DNA from: Phycisphaerae bacterium
GTDB lineage: Bacteria > Planctomycetota > Phycisphaerae > UBA1845 > UTPLA1
Assembly (NCBI GenBank): GCA_035275405.1
Contig: DATEMU010000003.1
Coordinates: forward strand, 124,001 to 188,000
DNA: 64,000 bases
Reading direction: 5' to 3'
The notes under the pieces are model-generated. The model searched no databases. It saw only the letters and a program-made list of their open reading frames with translations, and was not told the DNA's origin. The first letter of the stretch is position 1; each line of letters begins with the position of its first letter. This document shows, piece by piece, positions 23,912-33,121 of the stretch. A program made the translations under genes and the position numbers.

Positions 23912-23997
23912 GGGTGGCACGGTCTGACCCGCCGCGGAGGGGCAGGCCGTGTTGGTCGCGTGCACCACGGCCTCGCTGCTGCGAGACCGTGCCACCC
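23912..23997. repeat. Inverted-repeat element (GGGTGGCACGGTCT / AGACCGTGCCACCC)
   Basis: Perfect 14-bp arms at 23912-23925 and 23984-23997 enclose a GC-rich centre, including ACCACGGCCTCGCTGCTGCG. The right half reappears at 36694-36715 inside a glycosyltransferase gene, so this is a dispersed element, not a gene-specific terminator. It lies just upstream of the GH9 start. Confidence 0.8.
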
Positions 23998-24020
23998 GAA
24001 TTGGCCTGGTAGGGGATATA

Positions 24021-26177
24021 ATGCGGTATTCGTTGGTTCGCCGAAATGTCTTGATGCGACGGAGTCGGTTCATGGCTGCGCGAATCCCCGCACCGGTCGC
24101 CCGGAGTCGATGGATGATTCGTGCATCGGCGAACATCCGCGGGGTGCTGGGCCTCATAATCGCGATGGCGGCGGCCGAGGCGGCGCTCGCCCAGCCATAC
24201 TCACCGCACGTCCGTATCGATCAGTTTGGTTACCTGCCGCAGGCCAGGAAGATCGCCGTGTTCCGCGAGCCGGTGCAGGGATTCGATGCTCCGTCGCCCT
24301 ATTCACCCGGTCCGCTCATCCAGGTGCGCCGAGTCAGCGATCAGCAGGTGGTGTATTCCGCTGCTCCCGCGACGTGGAACGGGGGCGCCATCCACACGCA
24401 ATCGGGAGATCGGGTCTGGAGGTTTGATTTCAGCGCCCTCACCGTGCCGGGCACTTACGATATTTACGACCCCGCGACGGGCGCTGCGTCGGAGCCGTTC
24501 AACATCGTGGATGATGTGTACGACCTCGCCCTGCGCCAGGCCGTCCGCATGTACTACTACCAGCGCTGCGGCACGCCCAAGGCCGTCCCTCATACGTCCG
24601 CGGATTGGTCCGACGCCACGTGCCACCTTGGCACCCAGCAGGATTTGGATTGCCGCTCTGTGTCCAACCCCGTCCCGGCCACGTCGCGCAACCTCTCCGG
24701 CGGTTGGCATGACGCCGGCGACTACAACAAGTATGTCAATTACGCCGACTCCGCGCTCCACTCGCTGCTTTTCGCGTATCAGGATGTGCCGTGGTACTGG
24801 ACGGATGATTACGGCATTCCTGAATCCGGCAACGGTATCCCCGACCTTCTCGACGAGATCAAGTGGGAACTGGACTGGCTGCTGAAGATGCAGAACCCCG
24901 ACGGGTCGGTCCTGCACAAGATGGCCGTGACCGACTTCAGCGCCGCCAGCCCGCCCAGTTCGGACAGCGGGGCGCGGCGATACGCGCCCGCCACCGCGTC
25001 GGCGACCATCTCCGCCTGCGGGGCGTACGCCCATGCGGCGCAGGTCTATGCTTCGTTGCCGCAAACTCAAGCGTACGCGACGATCCTGCAGACCGCGGCG
25101 GTCAGTGCGTGGAATTGGTTGGTGGCCAACCCCGGGGCCATCCCCTCGTCCTACAACAACGCCGGGTTTGTGAACGCCGCCGCTGAGGAATCCGCCTACG
25201 ACCAGCAGACCAGCCGGCTTTGCGCGGCCGTTTACTTATTTCGATTGACCGGCCAGGCGACTTATCGCAATTACGTGGATGCCAACTACACGACCGCGCA
25301 TCTATTCGTCTGGTCGTACGCCTCCGTCTGGGAACAAGAATACAATGACGCCTTGTTGCTCTATGCCGCGTCGCCCGGGGCCACGGCGTCGGTCGCAGCG
25401 CAGATTCGCCAGCGTTACACCGCGTCCGTCGTCGGCAATGACCACCTGGTCCAGGTGCAGAACGTCGTGGACCCGTACGGCGCTTACCTCGAAGACGGCA
25501 ATTACACCTGGGGCAGCAATCGCACCAAGTCCCTGCAAGGGCAGATGTACGCGTCGATGAACCGCCATTGCCTGGGCGGTGCGAGCGCGACGGCCCTGCG
25601 CGACGCGGCCGAGGCCCTCGCCCATTACTTTCACGGTGTCAATCCGATGGGCTTCACTTATCTCACGAACATGGGCGACTTCGGCGCGCAATCCAGCGTC
25701 AACGAGATGTACCATGCGTGGTTTGCCGACGGCACCGTGTGGGACAGCGCGGCGACATCGCCGTTCGGCCCGCCGCCCGGTTACTTGACGGGCGGGCCGA
25801 ATCCATCCTATACACCCGATGCGAGCTATGTTGGTCCGCCCATTGAGCCGCCGGAAAACCAGCCGATTCAAAAGAGCTATCGCGACTGGAACACGAACTG
25901 GCCGCAAAACTCCTGGGAAGTGACGGAGTGCCATATCCCGTATCAAGCGGCGTACGTTCGGCTCCTGGCCAACGTCGCGGCCGGCGGCGCGATCTGTCCG
26001 GGCGACGTGAACCGGGACGGTGGTTTCGACGGACGCGACATCGACGGCTTCATCGACTGCATCATCGGCGGCGGGACGAACTGTCCCTGTGCGGACCTGG
26101 ATGGAAACGGGAGTACGACGAACAGCGACGTTCCTCCTTTCGTCGCGCAGTTGTTGAACCCGCCGGCATGTCTATAG
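24021..26177 (+). CDS. Secreted glycoside hydrolase family 9 cellulase with C-terminal dockerin-like region
   Basis: Endo- or exo-glucanase of GH9. After a signal segment (about 30-62, IRGVLGLIIAMAAAEAALAQ) comes a CelD-type Ig domain (YSPHVRIDQFGYLPQARKIA), then the GH9 barrel. The catalytic base region GGWHDAGDYNKYV has Asp231 and Asp234. The proton donor is Glu636 in SWEVTECHIPYQAAY. A dockerin-like tail follows: GDVNRDGGFDGRDIDGFIDC and ADLDGNGSTTNSDVPPFV, two Ca-loop repeats. The ATG at 24021 has AGGGG five bases upstream; the frame continues upstream only through repeat DNA. An ATG at 24114 would place the signal peptide at the very N-terminus and is an alternative. The 3' end overlaps the convergent membrane-protein gene by 6 bp. 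Confidence 0.93.
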   Translation: MRYSLVRRNVLMRRSRFMAARIPAPVARSRWMIRASANIRGVLGLIIAMAAAEAALAQPYSPHVRIDQFGYLPQARKIAVFREPVQGFDAPSPYSPGPLIQVRRVSDQQVVYSAAPATWNGGAIHTQSGDRVWRFDFSALTVPGTYDIYDPATGAASEPFNIVDDVYDLALRQAVRMYYYQRCGTPKAVPHTSADWSDATCHLGTQQDLDCRSVSNPVPATSRNLSGGWHDAGDYNKYVNYADSALHSLLFAYQDVPWYWTDDYGIPESGNGIPDLLDEIKWELDWLLKMQNPDGSVLHKMAVTDFSAASPPSSDSGARRYAPATASATISACGAYAHAAQVYASLPQTQAYATILQTAAVSAWNWLVANPGAIPSSYNNAGFVNAAAEESAYDQQTSRLCAAVYLFRLTGQATYRNYVDANYTTAHLFVWSYASVWEQEYNDALLLYAASPGATASVAAQIRQRYTASVVGNDHLVQVQNVVDPYGAYLEDGNYTWGSNRTKSLQGQMYASMNRHCLGGASATALRDAAEALAHYFHGVNPMGFTYLTNMGDFGAQSSVNEMYHAWFADGTVWDSAATSPFGPPPGYLTGGPNPSYTPDASYVGPPIEPPENQPIQKSYRDWNTNWPQNSWEVTECHIPYQAAYVRLLANVAAGGAICPGDVNRDGGFDGRDIDGFIDCIIGGGTNCPCADLDGNGSTTNSDVPPFVAQLLNPPACL

Positions 26178-26711
26178 CGGCGGCTGCCTCAATCCGTCGC
26201 CCAGGAGCGGCCGGAATCGGCGGGTCAGTTCCTCGTCGCTGAGGTTGGCGGCGAGCTGGATGAGGCGGGCCAGGTTTTCCTTTGTGCCGCGGCGGCGGAT
26301 TCGCACGGCGAGGGAGTCGTCGGGAAGTTCGTCGATCAGGCCGGGCTCAATCTCCTGCTCGACGTCGACGACGATCTCCTCCCATGCGTACGCGCGGCGG
26401 CCCAGCGGGCCCAGATCCAGCTCCAGGCCGTGCGCGGTCGCGTTCACACCCAGTGGACCCGGCCAGACAGCAAGCAGGAGCCATCGGACGGCGGCAACGA
26501 GCAGCGTAAACGCAACGACCGCCAGGCACACGGTCAAGAGCCCGAGCGCCAGGCACGAGGCGGGCTGCGTCTTCCACAAGAGCGCCCAATCTGGTCGAAT
26601 TTGAAACAAAAGACCGCCCACCACGACCGCGCACAAGAGCCGCCACAGCGCGCGGACGAGGGCCCGGCTGCGATCGACCTTCAGGAAGAATGTGGGGAAT
26701 GATGGATACAT
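26172..26711 (-). CDS. Two-helix membrane protein of unknown function
   Basis: A 179-residue protein. Two hydrophobic helices lie at about 20-40 and 52-85, followed by a cytoplasmic-looking C-terminal part with mixed charge (RAYAWEEIVVDVEQEIEPGLIDELPDD...). The overall shape resembles PH-like or DUF-type membrane proteins in which a short hairpin anchors a small beta domain, but no family is certain. It is convergent with GH9 (6-bp overlap) and divergent from nadB (50 bp). Confidence 0.7.
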   Translation of the reverse strand: MYPSFPTFFLKVDRSRALVRALWRLLCAVVVGGLLFQIRPDWALLWKTQPASCLALGLLTVCLAVVAFTLLVAAVRWLLLAVWPGPLGVNATAHGLELDLGPLGRRAYAWEEIVVDVEQEIEPGLIDELPDDSLAVRIRRRGTKENLARLIQLAANLSDEELTRRFRPLLGDGLRQPPL

Positions 26712-26761
26712 GCACCTGACCGCGCTCGCCGTCCGACGGCGGCGATAGTAGCATATCGCCC

Positions 26762-28411
26762 ATGGGCGAACATTTCGCCGATCGCCGCTACCTCCTGAAC
26801 TTCGAGAGCCAGCGCCTCGGACAGGTCTTCACCGACGTGCTCGTGATTGGCGCGGGCGTGGCCGGCCTGCGCGCGGCGATCGAGGCGGGCCGCCGCAGCC
26901 ATGTCATCCTCATCAGCAAAGACGGACTGGCGGAGTGCAATACGGCTTATGCCCAGGGCGGCATCGCCGTTGTCACGGATGCGAGCGACACCGTCGACGC
27001 GCACGTCCGCGACACGCTGGAGGTGGCCTGCGGGCTGGGCCATCGCGACCGGATCGAGCGGATGGCCCGCGACGGCCCGGCGTGCCTGAAAGAACTTCTG
27101 ACGTGGGGGGCGAAGTTTGATCTCGACGGCGGCGTGGTGGCCCTGGCGATGGAAGGCGGGCACTCGGCCCGGCGCGTGGTCCACGCCGCCGGTGACGCGA
27201 CGGGCCGGGAACTCAGTCGCGCGCTGGCGGCCCGCGCTGCATCGCTGGAGACCATTCGTCTCTTCGAGAACTGCTTCGTCATCGATCTGGTCGTCGAGGA
27301 CGGCCGCTGCATTGCCGCCTTGACGCATCATCAGAAATACGGCCATCAGATCATCTGGGCCAAACAGACGATCCTCGCCTCCGGGGGCGCGGGTTGTCTC
27401 TTTCGCGAGACCACCAACAGCCCTTCCGCCACGGCAGACGGTCACGCGATCGCTTTCCGGGCCGGGGCCATTCTCCGCGACATGGAGTTCGTGCAGTTCC
27501 ACCCGACGGCGCTGTACATCGCCGGCGCTTCGCGCGCGTTGATCAGCGAGGCGGTTCGCGGCGAGGGGGCCTACCTGGTCGATCGCGAGGGCCGGCGCTT
27601 CATGCCGAGTTATCACCCCGACGCGGAACTCGCCCCGCGCGACGTCGTCAGCCGGGCGATCCTGCGACAGATCGCGGAGTCCGAGGCGACCTGCGTATAT
27701 CTGGACGTTCGCCATTTTCCCGCCGGTCAGTTCGCGCGGCGGTTTCCCAACATCGCCGCGTTATGCCGAGACTTCGACATCGATGTGTCCAAGAACCTCA
27801 TTCCCGTCCGACCCGCGGCGCACTACATGATCGGCGGCGTCGCGGTGGATTCGAACGGCCGGTCCTCCATTGAGGGGCTTTGGGCGTGCGGCGAGGCGGC
27901 CGCCAGCGGCGTTCATGGGGCCAATCGTCTGGCCAGCAACTCGTTATTAGAGGGCCTGGTCTTCGGTAAATTGGCCGGGCACGAATCGGCCGAGGCGGCG
28001 GCCCGAATGACCGGCCCCGGCGGCCCCCGGCCGCTGCGAAGCGTCATTGCCCCCAGCGTTCGAACGGAACTGGACCTGGCGGACGTCCGCAACAGTTTGC
28101 GGGCGCTGTGCTGGCGAAACATCGGCATCGACCGCACAGGCGACCGGCTCCGCGAAACACTGGAGATCATTGATTTCTGGGGCCGTTATGTCATGGACAA
28201 GGTCCTAGATCACCGGGCCGGATGGGAGACCCAGAATATGCTGACCGTCGCGCGATGCACGGCGTTGGCGGCGCTGGCCCGCGAGGAGTCGCGCGGGGTC
28301 CACTTTCGCGACGATTATCCGTCGCCCGACGACGCCCGCTTTCTCGGTCACGTGACGCTGCAACGGCTGAACGAGTCCGTGCGGGAGGGCTTCGAGCCCA
28401 TCGCGCGATGA
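26762..28411 (+). CDS. nadB: L-aspartate oxidase
   Basis: FAD enzyme oxidising L-aspartate to iminoaspartate, the first step of NAD synthesis. The FAD-binding motif VLVIGAGVAGLRAAIEA (about 27-43), the substrate region NTAYAQGGIAV, the EGGHSARRVVHAAGDATG segment and QFHPTALY distinguish NadB from succinate dehydrogenase flavoprotein. The C-terminal helical domain (LDLADVRNSLRALCWRNIGI) is present. Its length, 549, is normal. nadA and nadC are not in the window. Confidence 0.95.
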   Translation: MGEHFADRRYLLNFESQRLGQVFTDVLVIGAGVAGLRAAIEAGRRSHVILISKDGLAECNTAYAQGGIAVVTDASDTVDAHVRDTLEVACGLGHRDRIERMARDGPACLKELLTWGAKFDLDGGVVALAMEGGHSARRVVHAAGDATGRELSRALAARAASLETIRLFENCFVIDLVVEDGRCIAALTHHQKYGHQIIWAKQTILASGGAGCLFRETTNSPSATADGHAIAFRAGAILRDMEFVQFHPTALYIAGASRALISEAVRGEGAYLVDREGRRFMPSYHPDAELAPRDVVSRAILRQIAESEATCVYLDVRHFPAGQFARRFPNIAALCRDFDIDVSKNLIPVRPAAHYMIGGVAVDSNGRSSIEGLWACGEAAASGVHGANRLASNSLLEGLVFGKLAGHESAEAAARMTGPGGPRPLRSVIAPSVRTELDLADVRNSLRALCWRNIGIDRTGDRLRETLEIIDFWGRYVMDKVLDHRAGWETQNMLTVARCTALAALAREESRGVHFRDDYPSPDDARFLGHVTLQRLNESVREGFEPIAR

Positions 28412-28524
28412 GCGGCTCTTTCATTCACATTCCCAATTCCACATTGGCGTCATCTAATCGCAGAGAGTGCCTTATCCGATAGCTCCACGGTCCACCTCGT
28501 ACGGTGGGCCGGGAGTCCGGAAAG

Positions 28525-29154
28525 ATGTCTTCGCTACCCCTGAACCATACTCCGCGAGGTGCGGAGCCGATTCATCGCGACCGGCATCTGATTCCGATCC
28601 TGGTCGGGATCATCGGCTTCTTCGTGGTGCTCGGCATCGCCCAATCGATTCACACGGGCCGCGATCCCCAGGGCGGCGGCGTCCATGCGTACAATTTTCT
28701 GATCGTGTGCCTGGCGCCACTGGCAATGCTCGCCGCAGTCTATGGGTGGGCCGGGGTCGTCGACGCGTTTTGCTGGATTGTCCGGCGGCCGACACGGGGA
28801 ACCTCGGCGCGCGAAGCCGTCACGTTTTTTCAGTTGGGCGCGGCGTTTGCGATGGCCGTCGGTTGCTTGAACACCCTCGTCGGGCTGGTACTCAGTCTGA
28901 CCGATCTGACCGACACGCAGCGGCTGGGATCGGGGATCGCGCTCGCGCTCCTCAGCCAGCTTTACGGCGTATTTGTCGCGGTCACATGCATCGCCGTGGC
29001 CGCCTACATCGCCCGGCGACATCGGGAAACGCGCGTGCTGACGCCGCTGGCCAGACGGGCGGCCAGCGTTGCCGGGCTGACGATCGTCGCGGGGACGCTG
29101 ACGACGCTCCTGGTCTTCGGGATTCTCATGCTCAGCGCGGCGCCAGGGCTGTGA
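28525..29154 (+). CDS. MotA/TolQ/ExbB-like multi-helix membrane protein
   Basis: About 209 residues with four hydrophobic helices (about 23-45, 58-80, 100-125 and 130-158 from this start). The central part FFQLGAAFAMAVGCLNTLVGLVL, then LGSGIALALLSQLYGVFVAV, has the spacing and Gly/Ala/Leu pattern of the MotA/ExbB proton-channel domain (TVxGLxxxL...xxIAxALxTTxYG). No partner (MotB, ExbD, TolR) is adjacent. The ATG at 28525 is preferred to a GTG at 28504. The 3' end overlaps the convergent glycosyltransferase gene by 23 bp. The channel role is inferred from pattern only. Confidence 0.6.
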   Translation: MSSLPLNHTPRGAEPIHRDRHLIPILVGIIGFFVVLGIAQSIHTGRDPQGGGVHAYNFLIVCLAPLAMLAAVYGWAGVVDAFCWIVRRPTRGTSAREAVTFFQLGAAFAMAVGCLNTLVGLVLSLTDLTDTQRLGSGIALALLSQLYGVFVAVTCIAVAAYIARRHRETRVLTPLARRAASVAGLTIVAGTLTTLLVFGILMLSAAPGL

Positions 29155-31213
29155 TTTCGTACAGCGTCGCGTAGGGCGGGCGATTCTGGTCGACCGCGAA
29201 GTTCTGAACCGCCCGCAGACCGTGCTCCTGCAGCTTTCCGAACAGATCGGCGTCGACCGCTTTCCAGAAACCGTACCGTGAACGGCGCAGGCGCGACATT
29301 TCGCCCCAATCCACGTAAACGTTTGTATAGCCGCGCTGCCGCAGCCAGTCGACGAGTTGAACGGGGGACAATTGCTCCGCCGCCTCGGCAAACGGATTGC
29401 GGTTGAAGACTACGCAGTAATCAACGCCCTTGTTAAGATAGAACCGGCGCGCGTCGCCGATCATGAGGACCATGCCGCCCGAGGCCGCCAGGGTATTGAG
29501 CCGAGGGATGTGGTCGGCACGCACCCATTCGCCGTCGGTGAACCAATCGAGTCCGTCCGTCGCACGGGCGGCAAGAACCTCAAAGGCCTTCGCTTCCGCG
29601 AATGTGCCCAGCGTGGTCCTTAGATTCAATCCCGCGGTGGCCACAATGACGAGCGGAAAGACCCAGCTTCGGACCACCGGCCGCAAGCCCGCATAGGCCC
29701 TGGCGAACAACACGCACGCCGGAATCAAGAGCACGATGGCGAAGCGATCGACCAGGTGCGTCAGACTTATCCATGTAGCCAATCCGATGAACAACATCAG
29801 GTAGCATGCGGTAACGCAGGTCTTGTTTATTGCACTGAGCTGGTCTTCTTTAGCGACCCTTCGCCTTGTCACTATACGCCGCGCTATTTCCGCGACGATG
29901 GCCAGGCCCATCACCGGCCCGAACAGCGGCGAGCCGAAAATCTGCTGCCACGTTCGCCAAAGCCGCGCGGGAAGCGGTCGATCCACGGGCGCGGGCAGGT
30001 GACCGTCTCTCCAGCGCGCTGCGCCGTCGTCGTTCCATATTCCCGCGCGCTCGGGAAAGACGCTGCGCGCCAATGGGAAGACCGGATTGCCGGTGCAGGC
30101 GATGTTCTTGATGAGCCACGGCGATAGTACAGTGAGACTTGAAACGAGAAATGCCGCCGCGTGCCAGGGCGCGCGTCGCGGCCTGAACGAAGATGTCCAC
30201 AACGCGGCGATGCCTAGCGGTATGAGTGTTGCGGGGATCGCCGTGTATTTACATCCGCACGCGAACCCGGCGCAGAGACCGGAGACAACAATCCAGCGTG
30301 TCGCCGTGCGCCCTTCGTCCCGCGCCGATCGGATCGTGGCGGCGAGGGCCATGGCCGAAAAAAAGAGAAGGCCACATTCGACGTAGGCCAGCGCGCCCAA
30401 GTACGCAATGAAAGGGCAAATTGCGGCCATGACGCCTGCGACGATGCCGGGGCCGCGGCCCATTTCGCGGGCGGCGAGCCAGATGGCCGCGACCGCGAGC
30501 ACGCCGAGCAGGGCGTGCAAGAGGTTTGCGGTCAGCGCCGCCTGCACTGCATCGCCGTGCAGAACCATCGCCAGCAGATAGAGCATCTCCACGTTGAAGG
30601 GGAAGTTGGTGTAGATATTGTGCGGCAAGTAGCCGATGCGACCGGCCTCAAAGTATTCACGCGGGGCGGCAAGGTGGTATTCCAGAACGTCGTAGCCATT
30701 TGCTTCATGCGGCCAGAGGATGCCGGGCGGGAGCGTGGCGGCCAGAAACATCAATCCGCCGAAGATTCCGGCGGCGAGCCAGAGCCACATGAGCCCCTTT
30801 GCCGGTTCGCCCTCGCTGAAGAATGGCGGACCCGCGCGCCGGACCCAAACTCGCCAAGTGCCGAGGCACAGGAACGCGGCCAGAAGGATGATCCACAGCG
30901 CGCGGTGCAAAAGTCCCGCCGTACCGAGGCCCAGCACGAGGAGCGACAAGGCCCCCAATCCCAGGGCCGCCGCGGCCATCCAGCGCCAGCGCGCTTCGAT
31001 CGGGCCCAAGGACAAACTGTCGACGAGACACAATCCCAATCCGCTGGCCGCCGCGAGGATGCCCAATGCCAACGCCCCGTGTTTGATCAAGACGACGAAA
31101 GCGTTAGGCGACGCGGTCGCGACGATGACGAACGCAAGGAGAATAGTGCAAACGGCGACAAAGACCGGTGAGCCGCCGGAGCGGATCGGCAGCGCGTCCG
31201 ACTGGCTACTCAT
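29132..31213 (-). CDS. Polytopic membrane glycosyltransferase (PMT/ArnT-like, GT-C type)
   Basis: A 693-residue protein from the ATG at 31213, with at least ten hydrophobic helices and a periplasmic-looking first loop carrying NGYDVLEYHLAAPREYFEAG. This acidic DxxEYH arrangement resembles the catalytic loop of GT-C mannosyl- or arabinosyltransferases. A soluble C-terminal part (about 560-693) follows. It would transfer sugars from lipid-linked donors to lipid or protein outside the membrane; the acceptor is unknown. The start overlaps the end of rsgA by 8 bp, so the gene is the last of the sigma/anti-sigma/rsgA row. Confidence 0.75.
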   Translation of the reverse strand: MSSQSDALPIRSGGSPVFVAVCTILLAFVIVATASPNAFVVLIKHGALALGILAAASGLGLCLVDSLSLGPIEARWRWMAAAALGLGALSLLVLGLGTAGLLHRALWIILLAAFLCLGTWRVWVRRAGPPFFSEGEPAKGLMWLWLAAGIFGGLMFLAATLPPGILWPHEANGYDVLEYHLAAPREYFEAGRIGYLPHNIYTNFPFNVEMLYLLAMVLHGDAVQAALTANLLHALLGVLAVAAIWLAAREMGRGPGIVAGVMAAICPFIAYLGALAYVECGLLFFSAMALAATIRSARDEGRTATRWIVVSGLCAGFACGCKYTAIPATLIPLGIAALWTSSFRPRRAPWHAAAFLVSSLTVLSPWLIKNIACTGNPVFPLARSVFPERAGIWNDDGAARWRDGHLPAPVDRPLPARLWRTWQQIFGSPLFGPVMGLAIVAEIARRIVTRRRVAKEDQLSAINKTCVTACYLMLFIGLATWISLTHLVDRFAIVLLIPACVLFARAYAGLRPVVRSWVFPLVIVATAGLNLRTTLGTFAEAKAFEVLAARATDGLDWFTDGEWVRADHIPRLNTLAASGGMVLMIGDARRFYLNKGVDYCVVFNRNPFAEAAEQLSPVQLVDWLRQRGYTNVYVDWGEMSRLRRSRYGFWKAVDADLFGKLQEHGLRAVQNFAVDQNRPPYATLYEITALAPR

Positions 31214-32363
31214 AGTGCCGCCTCGCCGCGCACTCCTCATACATCTTGCAATAGCTGTCGTAGCGCTCGGGCGTGATACGGCCTTCCTCCACCGCCGCCT
31301 TGATGGCGCAATTCGCCTCGTGCGTGTGAGAGCAGTTGGGGTATTTGCACTGCTGAATAAGGTCGACAAACTCCTTGAAATACGCCTCGACCTCCTCAGC
31401 CTCGACGGACGCGAGTTCGAATTGGCGAAGTCCGGGCGTATCGACGACGTATCCGCCGAAACTCCACGGCAATAGCCGCGCCGTCGTCGTGGTGTGCCGC
31501 CCGCGCGCCAGGTCGGTCAGCGTGCCGACTTTGAGCGAGAAGCCCGGCTCAATCGCGTTGAGCAGTGAACTCTTGCCGACGCCGCTGGGCCCGACCAGCG
31601 TGGACGTCTGCCCCGCGAGCAGTTCGCGCAGTTCGTCCAAGCCTCGTCCTTCCGGGACGCAGGTGAAAAATGCCTTGTAGCCGAGGCCGCGATAGCGTTC
31701 GACGACGGCTTCGGCCTGGCCCTCCACATCCAAGTCGGCCTTGTTGATGCATATCGCGGGGCGCATGCCGCCCTTGTGGACAGAGACGAGATAGCGATCG
31801 ATGAGGTGCGGCCGGAGCGTCGGCTGATCGGCGGCCATGGTGATGACGACGAGATCGACGTTGGCGGCGATCACCTGCACGCGCCGCTCGTATTGCCGCT
31901 CGAGTACCGAGCGCCGTGGCTCGACGTCCTCGATGACCCCTTCGGGAAGATCCCGCGCTTCGCTGGTCGTCCGGCCCTGCTCCTCGCCATGCGCGACCGG
32001 GGCAAAGCGAACGCGGTCCCCGACGGTGACGGATGCCCGTTCGTCGATGAGCCGCGTCCGCACCATTCCACGGACGGTGCAGGCCCAGTGGCGCTGCCCG
32101 TCGTCCACTTCGCAGATCAGCCCGCGGACCGTGACGACGATTCCCGATTGAAGCGCCTGCGATTCCGCCGATTCGTCGTCAACGATGATCGTTCGCCTGC
32201 GCGACAGATCGCCTTTGGCGCGGACGTTTTCGACTTGCTTCGTCTCGTCGGATTTTGGGTCGCCCCCGCGGTGCCGGCGCGTCCACTCGCTCTTGCCGCG
32301 CCCGGGCTTGCCCCGGTTCTTGCGAAGATCGACGCGAACTTTTCGACCTCGACCTTTGGCCAC
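31206..32363 (-). CDS. rsgA: Ribosome small-subunit-dependent GTPase A
   Basis: Circularly permuted GTPase that assists 30S maturation. The motif order is permuted as expected: G4 NKAD first, then G1 GPSGVGKSSLLN, then G3 DTPGLRQFE. An N-terminal OB domain precedes (about 70-145), and the zinc site CKYPNCSHTHEANC is near the C-terminus. It is 385 residues long, including a 60-residue basic N-terminal extension (MAKGRGRKVRVDLRKNRGK). The GTG start overlaps the anti-sigma stop in TAGTG, indicating coupled translation. Confidence 0.95.
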   Translation of the reverse strand: MAKGRGRKVRVDLRKNRGKPGRGKSEWTRRHRGGDPKSDETKQVENVRAKGDLSRRRTIIVDDESAESQALQSGIVVTVRGLICEVDDGQRHWACTVRGMVRTRLIDERASVTVGDRVRFAPVAHGEEQGRTTSEARDLPEGVIEDVEPRRSVLERQYERRVQVIAANVDLVVITMAADQPTLRPHLIDRYLVSVHKGGMRPAICINKADLDVEGQAEAVVERYRGLGYKAFFTCVPEGRGLDELRELLAGQTSTLVGPSGVGKSSLLNAIEPGFSLKVGTLTDLARGRHTTTTARLLPWSFGGYVVDTPGLRQFELASVEAEEVEAYFKEFVDLIQQCKYPNCSHTHEANCAIKAAVEEGRITPERYDSYCKMYEECAARRHYE

Positions 32364-33121
32364 TAGGGGATACTCCGTGTGGTGGGTTGCGATGCGGCCG
32401 GCGCGCTCGTGGTGGTCGGGGCGCTGGTCGGCGCGGACGTCGTCGTCGGTTGAAGAACTGCGCCGGCCCAGCCGTACTCGGCTTTCAGGTCCGTCTCGGC
32501 CGTCCGCGATTTCGCGGCAGCGCCGCTGATCGAAGGCGGTGCGAGCGCCAGGGGTGCCTCGTTACCGCGATCGCTCCGCTCGGCGCTGTCGCTTTCCTGT
32601 TTTTCTGCCGGACGAACCATTTTGCGGCTGGCGAAGGACCTTATGGGGGTCTTGAGGGCCAATGACGATTCCTCTTCTTCGCGTGCCATGGTTGTGTCAC
32701 CGGGGACGGCGCGAGGTAGTGGTCGAACGGCGACGGGTGTCTCCGTAGCGGACCGAGGCTGCACCTGCGGCCACAAGAGCCAGCCGGCGGTCACCACAAG
32801 CACGAATCCGGCGGCGAGTGATAAAGGACGCATCCAGCGCAACGGCCGATGCGATGGCCCACTCCCCGCGTCCGCGACCCCGAGCAGCGCCTCGCGCTCC
32901 AGGCGATCAGCAACATGGAGCGCAAAGTCCGCCGGCGCCGAAGCCCGCGGAAGCGATTTCACCCTCCGCGCTATGTGGCGCAGACTATCGAGCGCTCGGG
33001 CGGCGTCGGGGTCCCGCGCGACGAGTTGCTCAACCTCGGCGCGCTGCCCCTCCGACAACTCCCCGTCGAGATACGCGGTGAGTTGTTCTAGTTCTATTTC
33101 GTCCTGTCGCCTGTCAGCCAT
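32363..33121 (-). CDS. Membrane-anchored anti-sigma factor
   Basis: A 252-residue protein. The N-terminus (EQLTAYLDGELSEGQRAEVEQL) matches the anti-sigma domain fold of RsrA/ChrR-type proteins, but lacks the HxxxCxxC zinc ligands, so it would be a zinc-free variant. One transmembrane helix (about 99-118, LSLAAGFVLVVTAGWLLW) separates it from a Thr/Ser/Pro/Ala-rich outer segment ending in TTSAP repeats. It overlaps the ECF sigma gene by 8 bp and is presumed to bind and inhibit that sigma factor. Confidence 0.85.
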   Translation of the reverse strand: MADRRQDEIELEQLTAYLDGELSEGQRAEVEQLVARDPDAARALDSLRHIARRVKSLPRASAPADFALHVADRLEREALLGVADAGSGPSHRPLRWMRPLSLAAGFVLVVTAGWLLWPQVQPRSATETPVAVRPLPRAVPGDTTMAREEEESSLALKTPIRSFASRKMVRPAEKQESDSAERSDRGNEAPLALAPPSISGAAAKSRTAETDLKAEYGWAGAVLQPTTTSAPTSAPTTTSAPAASQPTTRSIP

